The translations under genes and the position numbers were made by a program. From assembly GCA_028291365.1 (NCBI GenBank), contig JAQGIE010000167.1, positions 1 through 64,000 on the forward strand: 64,000 bases of DNA, written 5' to 3'. This stretch comes from Rhodospirillales bacterium (GTDB lineage: Bacteria; Pseudomonadota; Alphaproteobacteria; BOG-932; Roseiterribacteraceae). This document shows, one piece after another, positions 37,831 to 47,589 of this stretch (positions are counted from its first letter, which is position 1; each line of letters opens with the position of its first letter). Below the pieces are notes generated by a model. It made no database searches. It had not been told where the DNA came from and worked only from the letters and a program-made list of their open reading frames with translations.

Positions 37831-38097
37831 TCGCGGCCAGGCATTTGCCTGCTCGCCGGAACGGGGCTTGAAAACATATAACCGGGGGCCCGCGTTGCGC
37901 TCGCGATCGGGACGGCGGTGCTGGGCGCGACCAAGCGCTGACGTTTCGTGATCAGCACGCCGCGTGCGGCTCGCGTCGCGCGCGGCGTTGCCGAAGGGAT
38001 CTTGTTCCTGAACTGACCGGATCGTCTTTTTTGCATCCGTGCATCGCGCGGCGCTCACATTGACGGGGCTCGGCGGCGCGCCACCTGCTTCCACGCC

Positions 38098-39315
38098 ATG
38101 ACCGCCACCGACGCCCATTCGATTCCGGCCGCCGTTCCGAGCTGGATCACACTCCTGCTTGCCAGCGCCTGCGGACTGATCGTCGCGAACATCTATTACG
38201 CGCAGCCCTTGGTCGGACCGATCAGCGCCACGCTCGGTCTGTCGCCGCATAGCGCAGGCCTGATCGTCACGATGACGCAGGTCGGCTACGGCATCGGCCT
38301 GCTGTTCCTCGTGCCGCTCGCCGACCTGATCGAGAATCGCCGGCTGGTGCTACTCGTCGTCGCGGTCGCCGCCTGCGCGCTTGCCGCCGCCGCGAGCGCG
38401 ACCAGCGCCGCCGCTTTCCTGCTTGCGTCATTGTTCATCGGGCTCGGTTCCGTGGCGGTGCAGATCCTGGTGCCGTACGCGGCCCATCTCGCACCCGACG
38501 CGGTACGCGGTCAGACGGTCGGCAAAGTCATGAGCGGCTTGATGCTCGGCATCATGCTGGCGCGCCCGGTTGCGAGCTTTCTGACCGACCTGTTTTCGTG
38601 GCGCGCCGTGTTCGTGCTTTCGACCTTGGTGATGTTGCTGGTCGCAGCCGTGCTGTCGCGCGCATTGCCGCCGCGCCGCCCGGTGTCGGATCTGGGTTAC
38701 GGCGCGCTGCTGCGGTCGATGGGGACGTTGGTCGCAACGACGCCGCTGCTGCGCCGTCGTGCGTTGTACCAGGCGTGTTTGTTCGGCGCCTTCAGCCTGT
38801 TCTGGACTGCGGCGCCGCTCTTGCTGGCGAGTCCCGCCTTCGGCCTGTCGCAGACCGGCATCGCGCTGTTCGCGTTGGCCGGCGTCGCGGGCGCGATCGC
38901 GGCACCTCTGGCAGGACGTTGTGCCGACAAAGGCTGGGGCAAGCGACTGACGCCGGTCGTGATCCTGCTCGTCGCGAGCGCGTTCCTGCTCAGCAAATTC
39001 GGCACCGACGGTTCGACTGCGGCGTTGGTCGCGCTGACGCTCGCGGGGGTCGTGCTCGATTTTGGTGTGTCGGCGAATCTCGTCTTCAGCCAGCGCGCCA
39101 TCTATGGGCTCAACGCCGCGATGCGCGGGCGCCTGAACGGATTGTTCATGGCGACCTTCTTCGTCGGCGGCGCGATCGGCTCGGCGGTCGGGGCCTGGGC
39201 TTTTGCGCAGGGCGGCTGGGCGCTGACCTCGTGGATCGGCTTCGCGCTGCCGATTGCGGCGCTGCTCTATTTCACGACCGAGCCCAGAACGGGCGCCACG
39301 CTCAGATCAAACTAG
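38098..39315 (+). CDS. MFS transporter
   Basis: 12-TM pattern; ANIYYAQPLVGPI, LADLIENRRLV. Confidence 0.92.
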   Translation: MTATDAHSIPAAVPSWITLLLASACGLIVANIYYAQPLVGPISATLGLSPHSAGLIVTMTQVGYGIGLLFLVPLADLIENRRLVLLVVAVAACALAAAASATSAAAFLLASLFIGLGSVAVQILVPYAAHLAPDAVRGQTVGKVMSGLMLGIMLARPVASFLTDLFSWRAVFVLSTLVMLLVAAVLSRALPPRRPVSDLGYGALLRSMGTLVATTPLLRRRALYQACLFGAFSLFWTAAPLLLASPAFGLSQTGIALFALAGVAGAIAAPLAGRCADKGWGKRLTPVVILLVASAFLLSKFGTDGSTAALVALTLAGVVLDFGVSANLVFSQRAIYGLNAAMRGRLNGLFMATFFVGGAIGSAVGAWAFAQGGWALTSWIGFALPIAALLYFTTEPRTGATLRSN

Positions 39316-39857
39316 GCGCTCGGCCTCTGCAATCTATAGAGAAGGTGACGCGCGCTCGGATGGCCGGGATCGATGCGCGGATGATCGAAGTCGCCATGCT
39401 CATCACGCACCATGCCGAGCTTTTCCATCACCCGGCGTGACGGTGCGTTGGCCGGAACCGTCAGCGCAACGATCTCGGTCAGGAACAGCCGTTCGAAGCC
39501 GTACGAAACCGCTTCGCGCGCCGCTTCGATGGCGTAGCCCCTGCCGTGGAACTCGGCGGCAAGGCGCCAGCCGACTTCGACACAGGGCGTGAAATGCGCC
39601 GTCCAGCTCGGCTCGTTGAGCCCGACGAAACCCGCGAACGGCGTCACGCCGGGAATCTCGAGCGCCCAGAAGCCCCAGCCGCGTTCGGTGATGGCGCTTT
39701 CGGCCCGCTCGGCCGCGGCGTCGCTTTCTTCGCGCGTCAGCAGGGCGGGGAAGTGCCGCATCACGACCGGATCGGCATTCATCGCGGCGAAAGCGGCGCG
39801 ATCGCTCGCTCGCCATTGCCGTAACTTGCACCGGGCGGAATTGAGTTCGACAGGCAT
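39312..39857 (-). CDS. GNAT N-acetyltransferase (RimJ/RimL-like)
   Basis: MPVELNSARCKLRQWRASDRAAFAAMNADPVVMRHFP...EVGWRLAAEFHGRGYAIEAAREAV; ATG 39857. Confidence 0.9.
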   Translation of the reverse strand: MPVELNSARCKLRQWRASDRAAFAAMNADPVVMRHFPALLTREESDAAAERAESAITERGWGFWALEIPGVTPFAGFVGLNEPSWTAHFTPCVEVGWRLAAEFHGRGYAIEAAREAVSYGFERLFLTEIVALTVPANAPSRRVMEKLGMVRDEHGDFDHPRIDPGHPSARHLLYRLQRPSA

Positions 39858-39915
39858 GCGCAGGACTTGCGGCTGGTGATTCGTGGCAGCGAGGAAAGGA
39901 AGACCCGACCTGCCC

Positions 39916-41280
39916 ATGACAAGCAAGCTCGCCACCGTCGCCGCGACGCGATTTGGCCTTGGTCCGCGCCCCGGCGAATTGACCAGGATCGGCGGCGACC
40001 CGCGCGGCTGGCTGAAACAACAGCTGCGGCCGGTCAGCTTGCGGATCGCGTCGTCCGACGGCGCGGCGCGTCTCGAAGAATATTACGAGGCGCGGGGCAA
40101 GGGCGCCGACGAAGTCGCAAAGATGCTGCGCGGCCAGACGCGCGAACAGTTCCGCGACGAAGCCGCCAGGCGCACCCTCGCCGCGGTCACCAGCGACGCG
40201 CCGTTTCGCGAACGCTGGGTGCAATTCTGGTCCAATCATTTCACCGTGTCGGTGCAGCGCCCGATCGTACTCGGCCTTGCCGTGCCGTTCGAAGACGAGG
40301 CGATCCGTCCGCACGCGCTGGGCAAATTCCGCGACATGCTGCTCGCGGTGGCGCGCCATCCGGCGATGCTGCTCTATCTCGACAATGCGGTCTCGGTCGG
40401 ACCGCAGTCGCGTGCCGGCCTGCGTCGGGAGCGTGGGCTGAACGAGAATTTCGCGCGCGAACTGCTCGAACTGCACACGCTGGGGGTGGCCGGCGGCTAC
40501 ACCCAGGATGACGTGCGCGAGCTGGCCAAGATCCTGACCGGTTGGACCGTGCCACGCCGTGCCGACAGGATGGGACCGCTGCAACGCGCTTTCGTCGGCG
40601 GCTCGTCCGAAAGTGACGCGTTCCGCTTCGTGCCCAACGTGCACGAGCCCGGTGACAAGCGCCTGCTCGGCCGCACCATTCGCGAAAGCGGCGAGGCGGA
40701 GGGAATCGAAGCGCTGACGATGCTGGCGCAGCATCCGTCAACGGCGAATTTCATCGCCACCAAGCTGGTCCGGCATTTCGTCGCCGACACGCCACCGCAA
40801 GCTTCGGTACTGACGATCGCCAAAGCATTTCGCGACAGCGACGGCGATCTCGCCGCGGTCGCGGCCGCGCTGATCGAATTGCCGGCGGCGTGGGATCCGC
40901 CGCTGACCAAGGTCAAGACGCCGAACGAACTCGTCATCAGCGCGCTGCGTGCGGTCGGCGCAACCGAAAGCCCTGAACTGCTGAAAGGCGCGGCGGGTTC
41001 GTTGCAGCAACTCGGCCAGTTTCCTTTCACCGCGCCGTCACCGGCGGGTTGGTCGGATGAAGCGTCGAGCTGGATCGGCCCCGAAGCGGCGCTGTTGCGG
41101 GTCGAATGGGGATTGGCCTTTGGCGCCAAGGCGGCGCGCAACGTCGATCCAACCGTGATGCTCGCCGACACGATCGCCGGCGTCGCGTCGAAGGCGACGA
41201 CCTTCCACATCGAGCATGCGCCCAGCGCCGCCGAAGCGGTCGCGCTGCTGGTGGCCAGCCCGGAGTTTCAACGTCGATGA
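39916..41280 (+). CDS. DUF1800 family protein
   Basis: RFGLGPRPGEL, FWSNHFTVS, NENFARELLELHTLGVAGGYTQDDVRELAKILTGWTV. Confidence 0.93.
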   Translation: MTSKLATVAATRFGLGPRPGELTRIGGDPRGWLKQQLRPVSLRIASSDGAARLEEYYEARGKGADEVAKMLRGQTREQFRDEAARRTLAAVTSDAPFRERWVQFWSNHFTVSVQRPIVLGLAVPFEDEAIRPHALGKFRDMLLAVARHPAMLLYLDNAVSVGPQSRAGLRRERGLNENFARELLELHTLGVAGGYTQDDVRELAKILTGWTVPRRADRMGPLQRAFVGGSSESDAFRFVPNVHEPGDKRLLGRTIRESGEAEGIEALTMLAQHPSTANFIATKLVRHFVADTPPQASVLTIAKAFRDSDGDLAAVAAALIELPAAWDPPLTKVKTPNELVISALRAVGATESPELLKGAAGSLQQLGQFPFTAPSPAGWSDEASSWIGPEAALLRVEWGLAFGAKAARNVDPTVMLADTIAGVASKATTFHIEHAPSAAEAVALLVASPEFQRR

Positions 41281-42506
41281 CCGAGATTCTGATCGCACGC
41301 CGCTCGCTGCTGCTGGGCGCTGCCGCCGTCACGCTCGATGCGGGAACGTCGCGCCTCGCGCTCGCGGCGGCGGAAACCGACCGCCGTTTCGTCTTCGTGC
41401 TGCTGCGCGGCGGCATGGACGGGCTCGCTGCCGTCGCGCCGTACGGCGACAACGACTATGCGCGGCTGCGCGGCAATCTCGCGCTGGCAAAACCGGGCGA
41501 GACCGACGGCGGACTCGATCTCGATGGATTCTTCGCGCTGCATCCGGCGCTGGCCGCGATCCATCCGTGGTATCGCGAGGGCGCGCTGCTGCCGATCCAC
41601 GCGGTCGCCACGCCGTATCGCGAACGTTCCCATTTCGACGGGCAGGATCTGCTCGAAAACGGCACCAGGTCGCCGCACGCGGCGAATGACGGCTGGTTAA
41701 ATCGTACGCTGTCGCTGCTGCCCGGCGACCGGCGTCTTGGACTGGCGATCGGTCAGCAGGTTCCGCTGGTCTTGCGCGGCGCCGTCCCGGTCGCGTCCTG
41801 GGCGCCGTCCGCGATACCGGCGGCGCAGCCCGGTTTCCTCGATCTCGTGCGTGAAATCTACAAGGGCGACAAACTCTTTGAGGCCGCGCTGGCGAGCGGG
41901 ATCGCGGCCAGCGACGGCGCTTCGGTGGCGCTGGGCGACGACATGAAAACCATGGGTCAGCCGAACGCCAATGGCGCGCCGCGTCCCGCCGCCGCCGTCA
42001 CGCTGGCCAACGCCGCGGGCAAGATGCTCGCCGACGCCAAGGGTCCGCGCATCGCCGTGCTCGAACTCGGCGGCTGGGATACGCATGCGGGGCAGGGTGC
42101 TGCGCGCGGACGTTTCGCCAACGCCGCGACGATGCTGGCCGACAGTCTGGTGGCGCTGCGCCAATCACTGGGCCCGGCGGTCTGGCGCGACACGGTGGTC
42201 GCGGTCGCGACCGAGTTCGGCCGCACCGCCGCGATCAACGGCACCGGCGGCACCGATCACGGCACCGCGGGCGCGGCCTTCCTGGCCGGCGGCGCGGTGG
42301 CGGGCGGGCGCGTGGCGGGCCGCTGGCCCGGCCTCGCCAGCGGCAATCTCTACCAAAGCCGCGACCTGGCCCCGACCACCGATCTGCGCGCGGTGCTGAA
42401 AGGCGCGCTGCGCGATCATCTGCGGCTGCCGGCGGCGAAACTCGACACGGCCGTATTCAAGGACAGCGGCGACGCGCCGCCACTCTCGGGCTTGATCCGC
42501 GTCTGA
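41277..42506 (+). CDS. DUF1501 family protein
   Basis: Signal peptide; FVFVLLRGGMDGLAAVAPYGD, HFDGQDLLENGT, EFGRTAAINGTGGTDHGTAGAAFLAGG; ATGA overlap with DUF1800 gene. Confidence 0.93.
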   Translation: MTEILIARRSLLLGAAAVTLDAGTSRLALAAAETDRRFVFVLLRGGMDGLAAVAPYGDNDYARLRGNLALAKPGETDGGLDLDGFFALHPALAAIHPWYREGALLPIHAVATPYRERSHFDGQDLLENGTRSPHAANDGWLNRTLSLLPGDRRLGLAIGQQVPLVLRGAVPVASWAPSAIPAAQPGFLDLVREIYKGDKLFEAALASGIAASDGASVALGDDMKTMGQPNANGAPRPAAAVTLANAAGKMLADAKGPRIAVLELGGWDTHAGQGAARGRFANAATMLADSLVALRQSLGPAVWRDTVVAVATEFGRTAAINGTGGTDHGTAGAAFLAGGAVAGGRVAGRWPGLASGNLYQSRDLAPTTDLRAVLKGALRDHLRLPAAKLDTAVFKDSGDAPPLSGLIRV

Positions 42507-42571
42507 GTCCCGGGCGCGTTTCAACAGCACGGTTGGACGATACGCCGCGCCGCCGGGGCCGCCGCTTGGAG

Positions 42572-42587
42572 CCCCGCTTTGGCGGGG
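42572..42587. repeat. REP-like hairpin CCCCGC-TTTG-GCGGGG upstream of mmcB
   Basis: Perfect 6-bp stem with the same arms as the hairpin at 13588-13603. Confidence 0.6.
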
Positions 42588-42601
42588 AGTAGGGTTCCTC
42601 G

Positions 42602-43066
42602 ATGCAGATCGAGGTCGCACCCAGTCCGGAAATCACCCGCCCAGAGATCACGCTGCGCCTGTGCCGGGGCGTGCGCCGGGCGCTGACCGATTGGGGCTGG
42701 TCGAGCGTCACCGAATTCTGGCTCGCCAACGGCCGCCGCGCCGACGTCTTCGCAATCGACCCGGCCGGCCGCGTCGCCATCGTCGAAGTGAAAAGCGGGC
42801 TCGAGGATTTTCGCACCGACGCGAAATGGCCCGAGTACCGCGAATGGTGCGACGAGTTTTATTTCGCGGTCGAACCCGACTTCCCCCACGCGCTGATCCC
42901 GGACGAGGTCGGCCTCATCATCGCCGACGGTTTCGCCGCCGAGATCGTGCGCGCCAGCCCCGAAACGAAACTCGCTCCGGCCCGACGCAAAAGCCTGCTG
43001 CTGGGATTTGCAATGCATGCCGCCGGGCGGCTGCACCGGCTGGAAGATCCGATGCTGCGTGGCTAG
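42602..43066 (+). CDS. mmcB: MmcB family DNA repair protein
   Basis: GWSSVTEFWLANGRRADVFAIDPAGRVAIVEVKSGLEDFRTDAKWPEYREWCDEFYFAV. Confidence 0.92.
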   Translation: MQIEVAPSPEITRPEITLRLCRGVRRALTDWGWSSVTEFWLANGRRADVFAIDPAGRVAIVEVKSGLEDFRTDAKWPEYREWCDEFYFAVEPDFPHALIPDEVGLIIADGFAAEIVRASPETKLAPARRKSLLLGFAMHAAGRLHRLEDPMLRG

Positions 43067-43547
43067 CCGTCGTGCCCGGATTCTGGCCGGCCTCCAGGCC
43101 GACGGTTCGCTGCCGATTCCGTTCGGCGGCACGGGCGTTCGTGAAGCCATGCTGGTCGGCTTCGTCGCTGCAAGCGGCAATTGGATCGGCAGTTTCGCGC
43201 GCAACGCCGCATCCGGCGCGACCATCGAGGCGGCGCTGCACGATGTCGGTCCGGTCACCGTGGTGATCGCATCGGGCGGCGCTTACCTGGTCGATCTCGA
43301 AGCGCAACTGCTGACCTGTCCGACGCTGCCGGGCATCGAGGCCGCCCTGACGCATGCGGACGGATCGCTGACCCTGTCGGACGGGTCTTTCCTGCACATG
43401 ATCGGGCGCGACGGCGGCGTGACGCGAAGCGGGCGGATCGCCCGCAACGGCATCCGCGCGCTATGCGAGATCGACGGAATCATCCATGGCGAGGCCTATT
43501 CCGCCCGCGATCGCGACTGGGCCGAATTCCAGCTCGCGCGCAGTTAG
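43059..43547 (+). CDS. Hypothetical protein (~162 aa)
   Basis: Overlaps the 3' end of mmcB, GTG start at 43059; no family recognised. Confidence 0.6.
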   Translation: MASRRARILAGLQADGSLPIPFGGTGVREAMLVGFVAASGNWIGSFARNAASGATIEAALHDVGPVTVVIASGGAYLVDLEAQLLTCPTLPGIEAALTHADGSLTLSDGSFLHMIGRDGGVTRSGRIARNGIRALCEIDGIIHGEAYSARDRDWAEFQLARS

Positions 43548-43873
43548 GTCTGCGACGGGTCCTGCGACTGTTCCTGCGACGCGAGCAGCGAGCTTTGCTG
43601 GGTGGTATTCTTCGGGTCGAGCAGATTGCCGAGCGCGGTGTTCTGCGAGGGATGGTCGTGATGCCCGTGGTGGCCGTGATGCCCACCCTTGTTTTGCTGC
43701 TCGGGATCAGCGGCCGCCACCGTGGTCTGCTGGGTGGTGGAACCGTCGGCATTTGTCGTCGTGGTGGTGACGCTGCCGTCCGCATTGGTGACGCTGCTGG
43801 TGCTGACCGCCGCTTTGGCGCTGCTCAATGCCGACAGCGCGGTGGTTGCGCCGCTGATGGACGAGATCGACAT
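43544..43873 (-). CDS. Small low-complexity Ser/Thr/His-rich protein
   Basis: MSISSISGATTALSALSSAKAAVSTSSVTNADGSVTTTTTNADGSTTQQ...NKGGHHGHHGHHDHPSQN; ATG 43873. Confidence 0.65.
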   Translation of the reverse strand: MSISSISGATTALSALSSAKAAVSTSSVTNADGSVTTTTTNADGSTTQQTTVAAADPEQQNKGGHHGHHGHHDHPSQNTALGNLLDPKNTTQQSSLLASQEQSQDPSQT

Positions 43874-44011
43874 GGTGGCGTGATCCTGGTTGGAATCGGT
43901 GCCTGAACTAGGAAGCCGATCCTCCCTGCCCGGCCAGCGCAGTTTGTTTGCGAAACATGTCCAGCCCCGGCGGCGCATGCGTACGGTTACACGTCCATAT
44001 ACGGCGTTACG

Positions 44012-44755
44012 CTACGGCGTGCGGCGGTAAGCATACTGATAGGTTCTTTCGAACCCGAGCCCACCATACATCGCCTGCGCCACGTCATTGTCGACGGCGA
44101 CCTGTAACATCGCGCCGCGCGCGCCGTGCCGCCAGCTCTCGGCGAGAAGCGCGCGCATCACGCGCCGCGCATGGCCGCGCCGACGCGATTCGGCGCGCGT
44201 GCCGACGCCTTGAATGACCGCCAGCTCGCCGATCAACGCCACCATCGCCACGCTGACGATGCGTTGACCTTCGAGCGCGCCTGCAAACCAGCGCGGCGTT
44301 CCGACTTTTGCGAACAGCGCGTCGTGCACTGCGCGCTGCTGCGGTGGGACGTTGTCCGCGGCGGCATGCGCATCGAGCCAGTCGGCTTCGGGATCGCGCG
44401 TGATCCGTATGCCAATTTCGTTGCCGCGCTCCGGATCGGCGGCGGCGAGCACGAGGGCGCCGCGAAACGCTTCGGAGTAACCACGCGCATCGAGCGCCCT
44501 GGTGACCTCGTCGTCACTGAAATCGGGAATACGAAACCAGGGCGGCTGTCCGGCTTCCGCGTACGCGGCTTCGATGCGCGCGATGCGGTCGTCGAGCGCA
44601 AGCTTTCCCTCGCCGACCGTGGTCGTCGAGTTGGCGCGGCCGGTATAGCCACCCGAAAAACGCGCTTCCCAACCATCGATTTCGACGCTGCGCAAGGCGG
44701 GCCATGCCGGCCGCGACGCCGCGTCCAGCGCGCGCGGATCGAAGCTGAGCTTCAG
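44012..44755 (-). CDS. GNAT family N-acetyltransferase
   Basis: VIQGVGTRAESRRRGHARRVMRALLAESWRHGARGAMLQVAVDNDVAQAMYGGLGFERTYQYAYRR; start codon not clear, overlaps hldE 3' end. Confidence 0.8.
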   Translation of the reverse strand: MKLSFDPRALDAASRPAWPALRSVEIDGWEARFSGGYTGRANSTTTVGEGKLALDDRIARIEAAYAEAGQPPWFRIPDFSDDEVTRALDARGYSEAFRGALVLAAADPERGNEIGIRITRDPEADWLDAHAAADNVPPQQRAVHDALFAKVGTPRWFAGALEGQRIVSVAMVALIGELAVIQGVGTRAESRRRGHARRVMRALLAESWRHGARGAMLQVAVDNDVAQAMYGGLGFERTYQYAYRRTP

Positions 44756-46203
44756 GGACGCGCCATGCGCGCGATGGTCTTGGTGGTCGACTGGTCGGGG
44801 ATCAGCTCGGCGCGCACGACCTTGCCGCCATAGGACTGCACCAGGTCCGCGCCGACGATCTGCTCGATCGTATAGTCGGCGCCTTTGACCAGCACGTCGG
44901 GGCGCAACGTTTCGAGCAGCTGCATCGGCGTATCCTCGTTGAACACGACGACCGCATCGACGTCGGCGAGGCTGGCCAGCACTTGCGCGCGGGCCCGCTC
45001 GTCGTTGATCGGACGGGACGGGCCCTTCAGCCGCTGCACCGACGCGTCGCTGTTGAGTCCGACGATCAACCTGTCGGCGCTGGCGCGCGCCTGCCGCAGC
45101 AGGTGCACGTGGCCCGGGTGCAGCAAGTCGAAACAGCCGTTGGTGAAAGCGATTTTGAGGCCGCGGCGGCGCCACGTCTCGATCCGTCCGGCAGCACCGT
45201 CGCGCGCCAGCAGCTTGGTCTCGTCGCCCAGCTCGAGTGCATGCACGAGCTCGTCACGACTGACCGTGGCAGTGCCGGGCTTCGCCACCGCGACGCCACC
45301 CGCCGCGTTCGCCAGCGTTGCCGCATCGACCAGGCTGGCGCCGGTCGCGACCGCGGCGGCCAAGGTCGCCATCACCGTGTCGCCGGCGCCCGACACGTCG
45401 AAGATGTCGCGCGCACGCGCCGGGATGTGATGCGCATCCTGCGTGCGCACCACCGACAGGCCCTGCTCGCTGCGCGTTGCGATCAGCGCGTCGAAATGAT
45501 GCCGCGCGATCAGCGCGCGCGCCGCCGCTTCGACCTCGGTGTCGCTTCGCGCGGCCCTGCCGGCCGCCTGTTCCAGCTCGCGCCGGTTGGGCGTCACCGC
45601 GGTGGCGCCGTCATAGCGCGCGTAGTCAGCTCCTTTGGGATCGACCAGCACCGGCACCTTGGCGGCCCGGGCCAGCGCGATGACGCCCTGGGCGACTCGC
45701 GGCGTCAGCACGCCTTTGCCGTAATCCGAAAGGATGACCGCGCCGGCACCGGCGAGGTGCTGTGCCACCGCGCGCAGGACGGCGTCCTCGCTCGAGGCTG
45801 CGATCGGCGCGGTGGTTTCCTCGTCGATGCGAAGAAGTTGCTGCGTTCCTGCAACAAATCTCGTCTTGATCGTGGTCGGCCGCCCGGCCTCGACCACGAG
45901 CACGCCATCGAGCCGGTCTTGCTGCAATCCGGCCAGGATGCGCCCGGCCTCATCGTCGCCGACCACCGCCACGAAGGCCACCCGCGCACCCAGCGCCAGC
46001 AGGTTGGCGACCACATTGCCGGCGCCGCCCGGCATCTCGGCCCTGCGCTCGACGCGCAGGACCGGGATCGGCGCTTCGGGCGAAATCCGCTCGACCGCGC
46101 CGGCGACGAACCGGTCCAGCATCGCGTCGCCAACGACCAGCAGCCGCGCCTGGTCGAGACCACTCGCCAGGGAGGCGAAATCTGCGCCGTGTAGGTCGGT
46201 CAC
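44752..46203 (-). CDS. hldE: Bifunctional heptose-7-phosphate kinase / heptose-1-phosphate adenylyltransferase
   Basis: LLVVGDAMLDRFVAG, MPGGAGNVVANLLALGA, DVSGAGDTVMATLAAA; C-terminal IAFTNGCFDLLHPGHVHLLRQA; GTG 46203. Confidence 0.96.
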   Translation of the reverse strand: MTDLHGADFASLASGLDQARLLVVGDAMLDRFVAGAVERISPEAPIPVLRVERRAEMPGGAGNVVANLLALGARVAFVAVVGDDEAGRILAGLQQDRLDGVLVVEAGRPTTIKTRFVAGTQQLLRIDEETTAPIAASSEDAVLRAVAQHLAGAGAVILSDYGKGVLTPRVAQGVIALARAAKVPVLVDPKGADYARYDGATAVTPNRRELEQAAGRAARSDTEVEAAARALIARHHFDALIATRSEQGLSVVRTQDAHHIPARARDIFDVSGAGDTVMATLAAAVATGASLVDAATLANAAGGVAVAKPGTATVSRDELVHALELGDETKLLARDGAAGRIETWRRRGLKIAFTNGCFDLLHPGHVHLLRQARASADRLIVGLNSDASVQRLKGPSRPINDERARAQVLASLADVDAVVVFNEDTPMQLLETLRPDVLVKGADYTIEQIVGADLVQSYGGKVVRAELIPDQSTTKTIARMARP

Positions 46204-46265
46204 TTGGCCGAAATCTCCAGTAAGTTTTATCTTTCGTTCATTACATCCGACGCTATAAGTGCGCC

Positions 46266-47513
46266 ATGCCTCCGTTTGAACAGGCGAAGGGCCGATCCAG
46301 CGGCCCTGAGTACGCACTTCTCGAGTATCTCGAGCGGTTAGAGCGGCACCGTGAGGGCCGCATTGCCGTGCACGTGCATCTCTCGCGCCTGCAGCAGCAG
46401 AACCGCCGCGAGCACCACGTGCGCATCGCCGGCTCGACCTTCGAGAACATCGTTTCCCAGTACGAAGGCCAGCTTTTCAAGCTGCGCAATCATGATCTGG
46501 TCTTCGTCTCGCGCGGCGCTTCCGCCAAGCAGATCGACGAAGCGGTCATCAAGCTGCGCTATCTGTTCAGCGAAGACCCGCTGGTCCAGCTCGCCGTCGA
46601 AGACAACGACGAGTCCGGTTTCTGCACCTGGTACCGGCTGGATCGCGACTATTACGAATTCCTGGCGGTCGCCCGCCGGCTGCACCAGCTCTCCGACACG
46701 CGCCTGCCCACGGACTTCACCAAAGAAGTCACGCAGATGAAGGACGCGCTGGACCCCAAGGGTCTGGCCAAGCTCGAAGAGCTGCTGACCGGCGCCGACG
46801 TGTCGAACCTGGTGCGCAACCAGCCGATCTGCTCGTTCGGCAAGGACGGCATCCCGACGCCGATCTTCCACGAGGTGTTCGTCTCGATCACCGACCTCGA
46901 AAACACGCTGATGCCACGCGTCAACGTGCAGTCGAGCCCGTGGCTGTTCCGCTACCTGACCCAGATCCTCGATCGCCGCATGCTCGCCAACCTGGCGCGC
47001 GACAGCGAGATCAAGGACCGGACGTTCTCGATCAACCTGAACGTCTCGACGCTGCTGTCGCCCGAATTCCTCAAATTCGACCAGAACGTCTCCTCGAACA
47101 TTCGCGGACGCCTGGTGATCGAGTTGCAGAAGGTCGACATCTTCAGCGACATGGGCGCCTACATGTTCGCGCGCGAATATGTGCGGGAGCGCGGCTATCG
47201 CATCTGCCTCGACGGCATGACGCATCTGACCTTGCCGTTCATCGATCGCGAAAAGCTGGGCCTCGACCTGGTGAAGCTCGCCTGGAGCCCCGAGATGGGC
47301 AACTCCGACAAGCCGAGCATGATCGAAGGGCTGCGCAAGCTGGTTCAGGATTTCGGCGCCATGCGCGTGATCCTGCAATATTGCGACAGCGAGCGTGCGG
47401 TCGAGATCGGCCGCCAGCTCGGCATCACCATGTTCCAGGGCCGCTTCGTCGATAAGGTTCTCTACGAAGTCACCCGCCCGGCCACCGCCAACGTGGGCCG
47501 TCGCTACCGCTAG
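46266..47513 (+). CDS. Degenerate EAL-domain protein (predicted catalytically inactive)
   Basis: C-terminal EAL-like fold pattern SINLNVSTLLSPEF...LVIELQKVDIF...GYRICLDGMTHLTLPFIDREKLGLDLVKLAW; canonical DDFGTG and KID motifs absent. Confidence 0.7.
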   Translation: MPPFEQAKGRSSGPEYALLEYLERLERHREGRIAVHVHLSRLQQQNRREHHVRIAGSTFENIVSQYEGQLFKLRNHDLVFVSRGASAKQIDEAVIKLRYLFSEDPLVQLAVEDNDESGFCTWYRLDRDYYEFLAVARRLHQLSDTRLPTDFTKEVTQMKDALDPKGLAKLEELLTGADVSNLVRNQPICSFGKDGIPTPIFHEVFVSITDLENTLMPRVNVQSSPWLFRYLTQILDRRMLANLARDSEIKDRTFSINLNVSTLLSPEFLKFDQNVSSNIRGRLVIELQKVDIFSDMGAYMFAREYVRERGYRICLDGMTHLTLPFIDREKLGLDLVKLAWSPEMGNSDKPSMIEGLRKLVQDFGAMRVILQYCDSERAVEIGRQLGITMFQGRFVDKVLYEVTRPATANVGRRYR

Positions 47514-47559
47514 ACCCCGAGGGGAACCCGAACCGGGAAACCCGAGAATAGAACGAAGA

Positions 47560-47589
47560 ACGGCGCCTCATTGGCGCCGTTTCCTTTCC
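47560..47589. terminator. Hairpin terminator ACGGCGCC-TCATT-GGCGCCGT + pyrimidine-rich tail
   Basis: Perfect 8-bp stem followed by TTCCTTTCC, between convergent genes. Confidence 0.8.

Noticed and set aside
37831-38097. Possible sRNA or small ORFs between the oxidoreductase and MFS genes
   Set aside because: GC-rich spacer with a short T-run (GTCTTTTTTGC) but no convincing hairpin before it and no ORF with plausible composition
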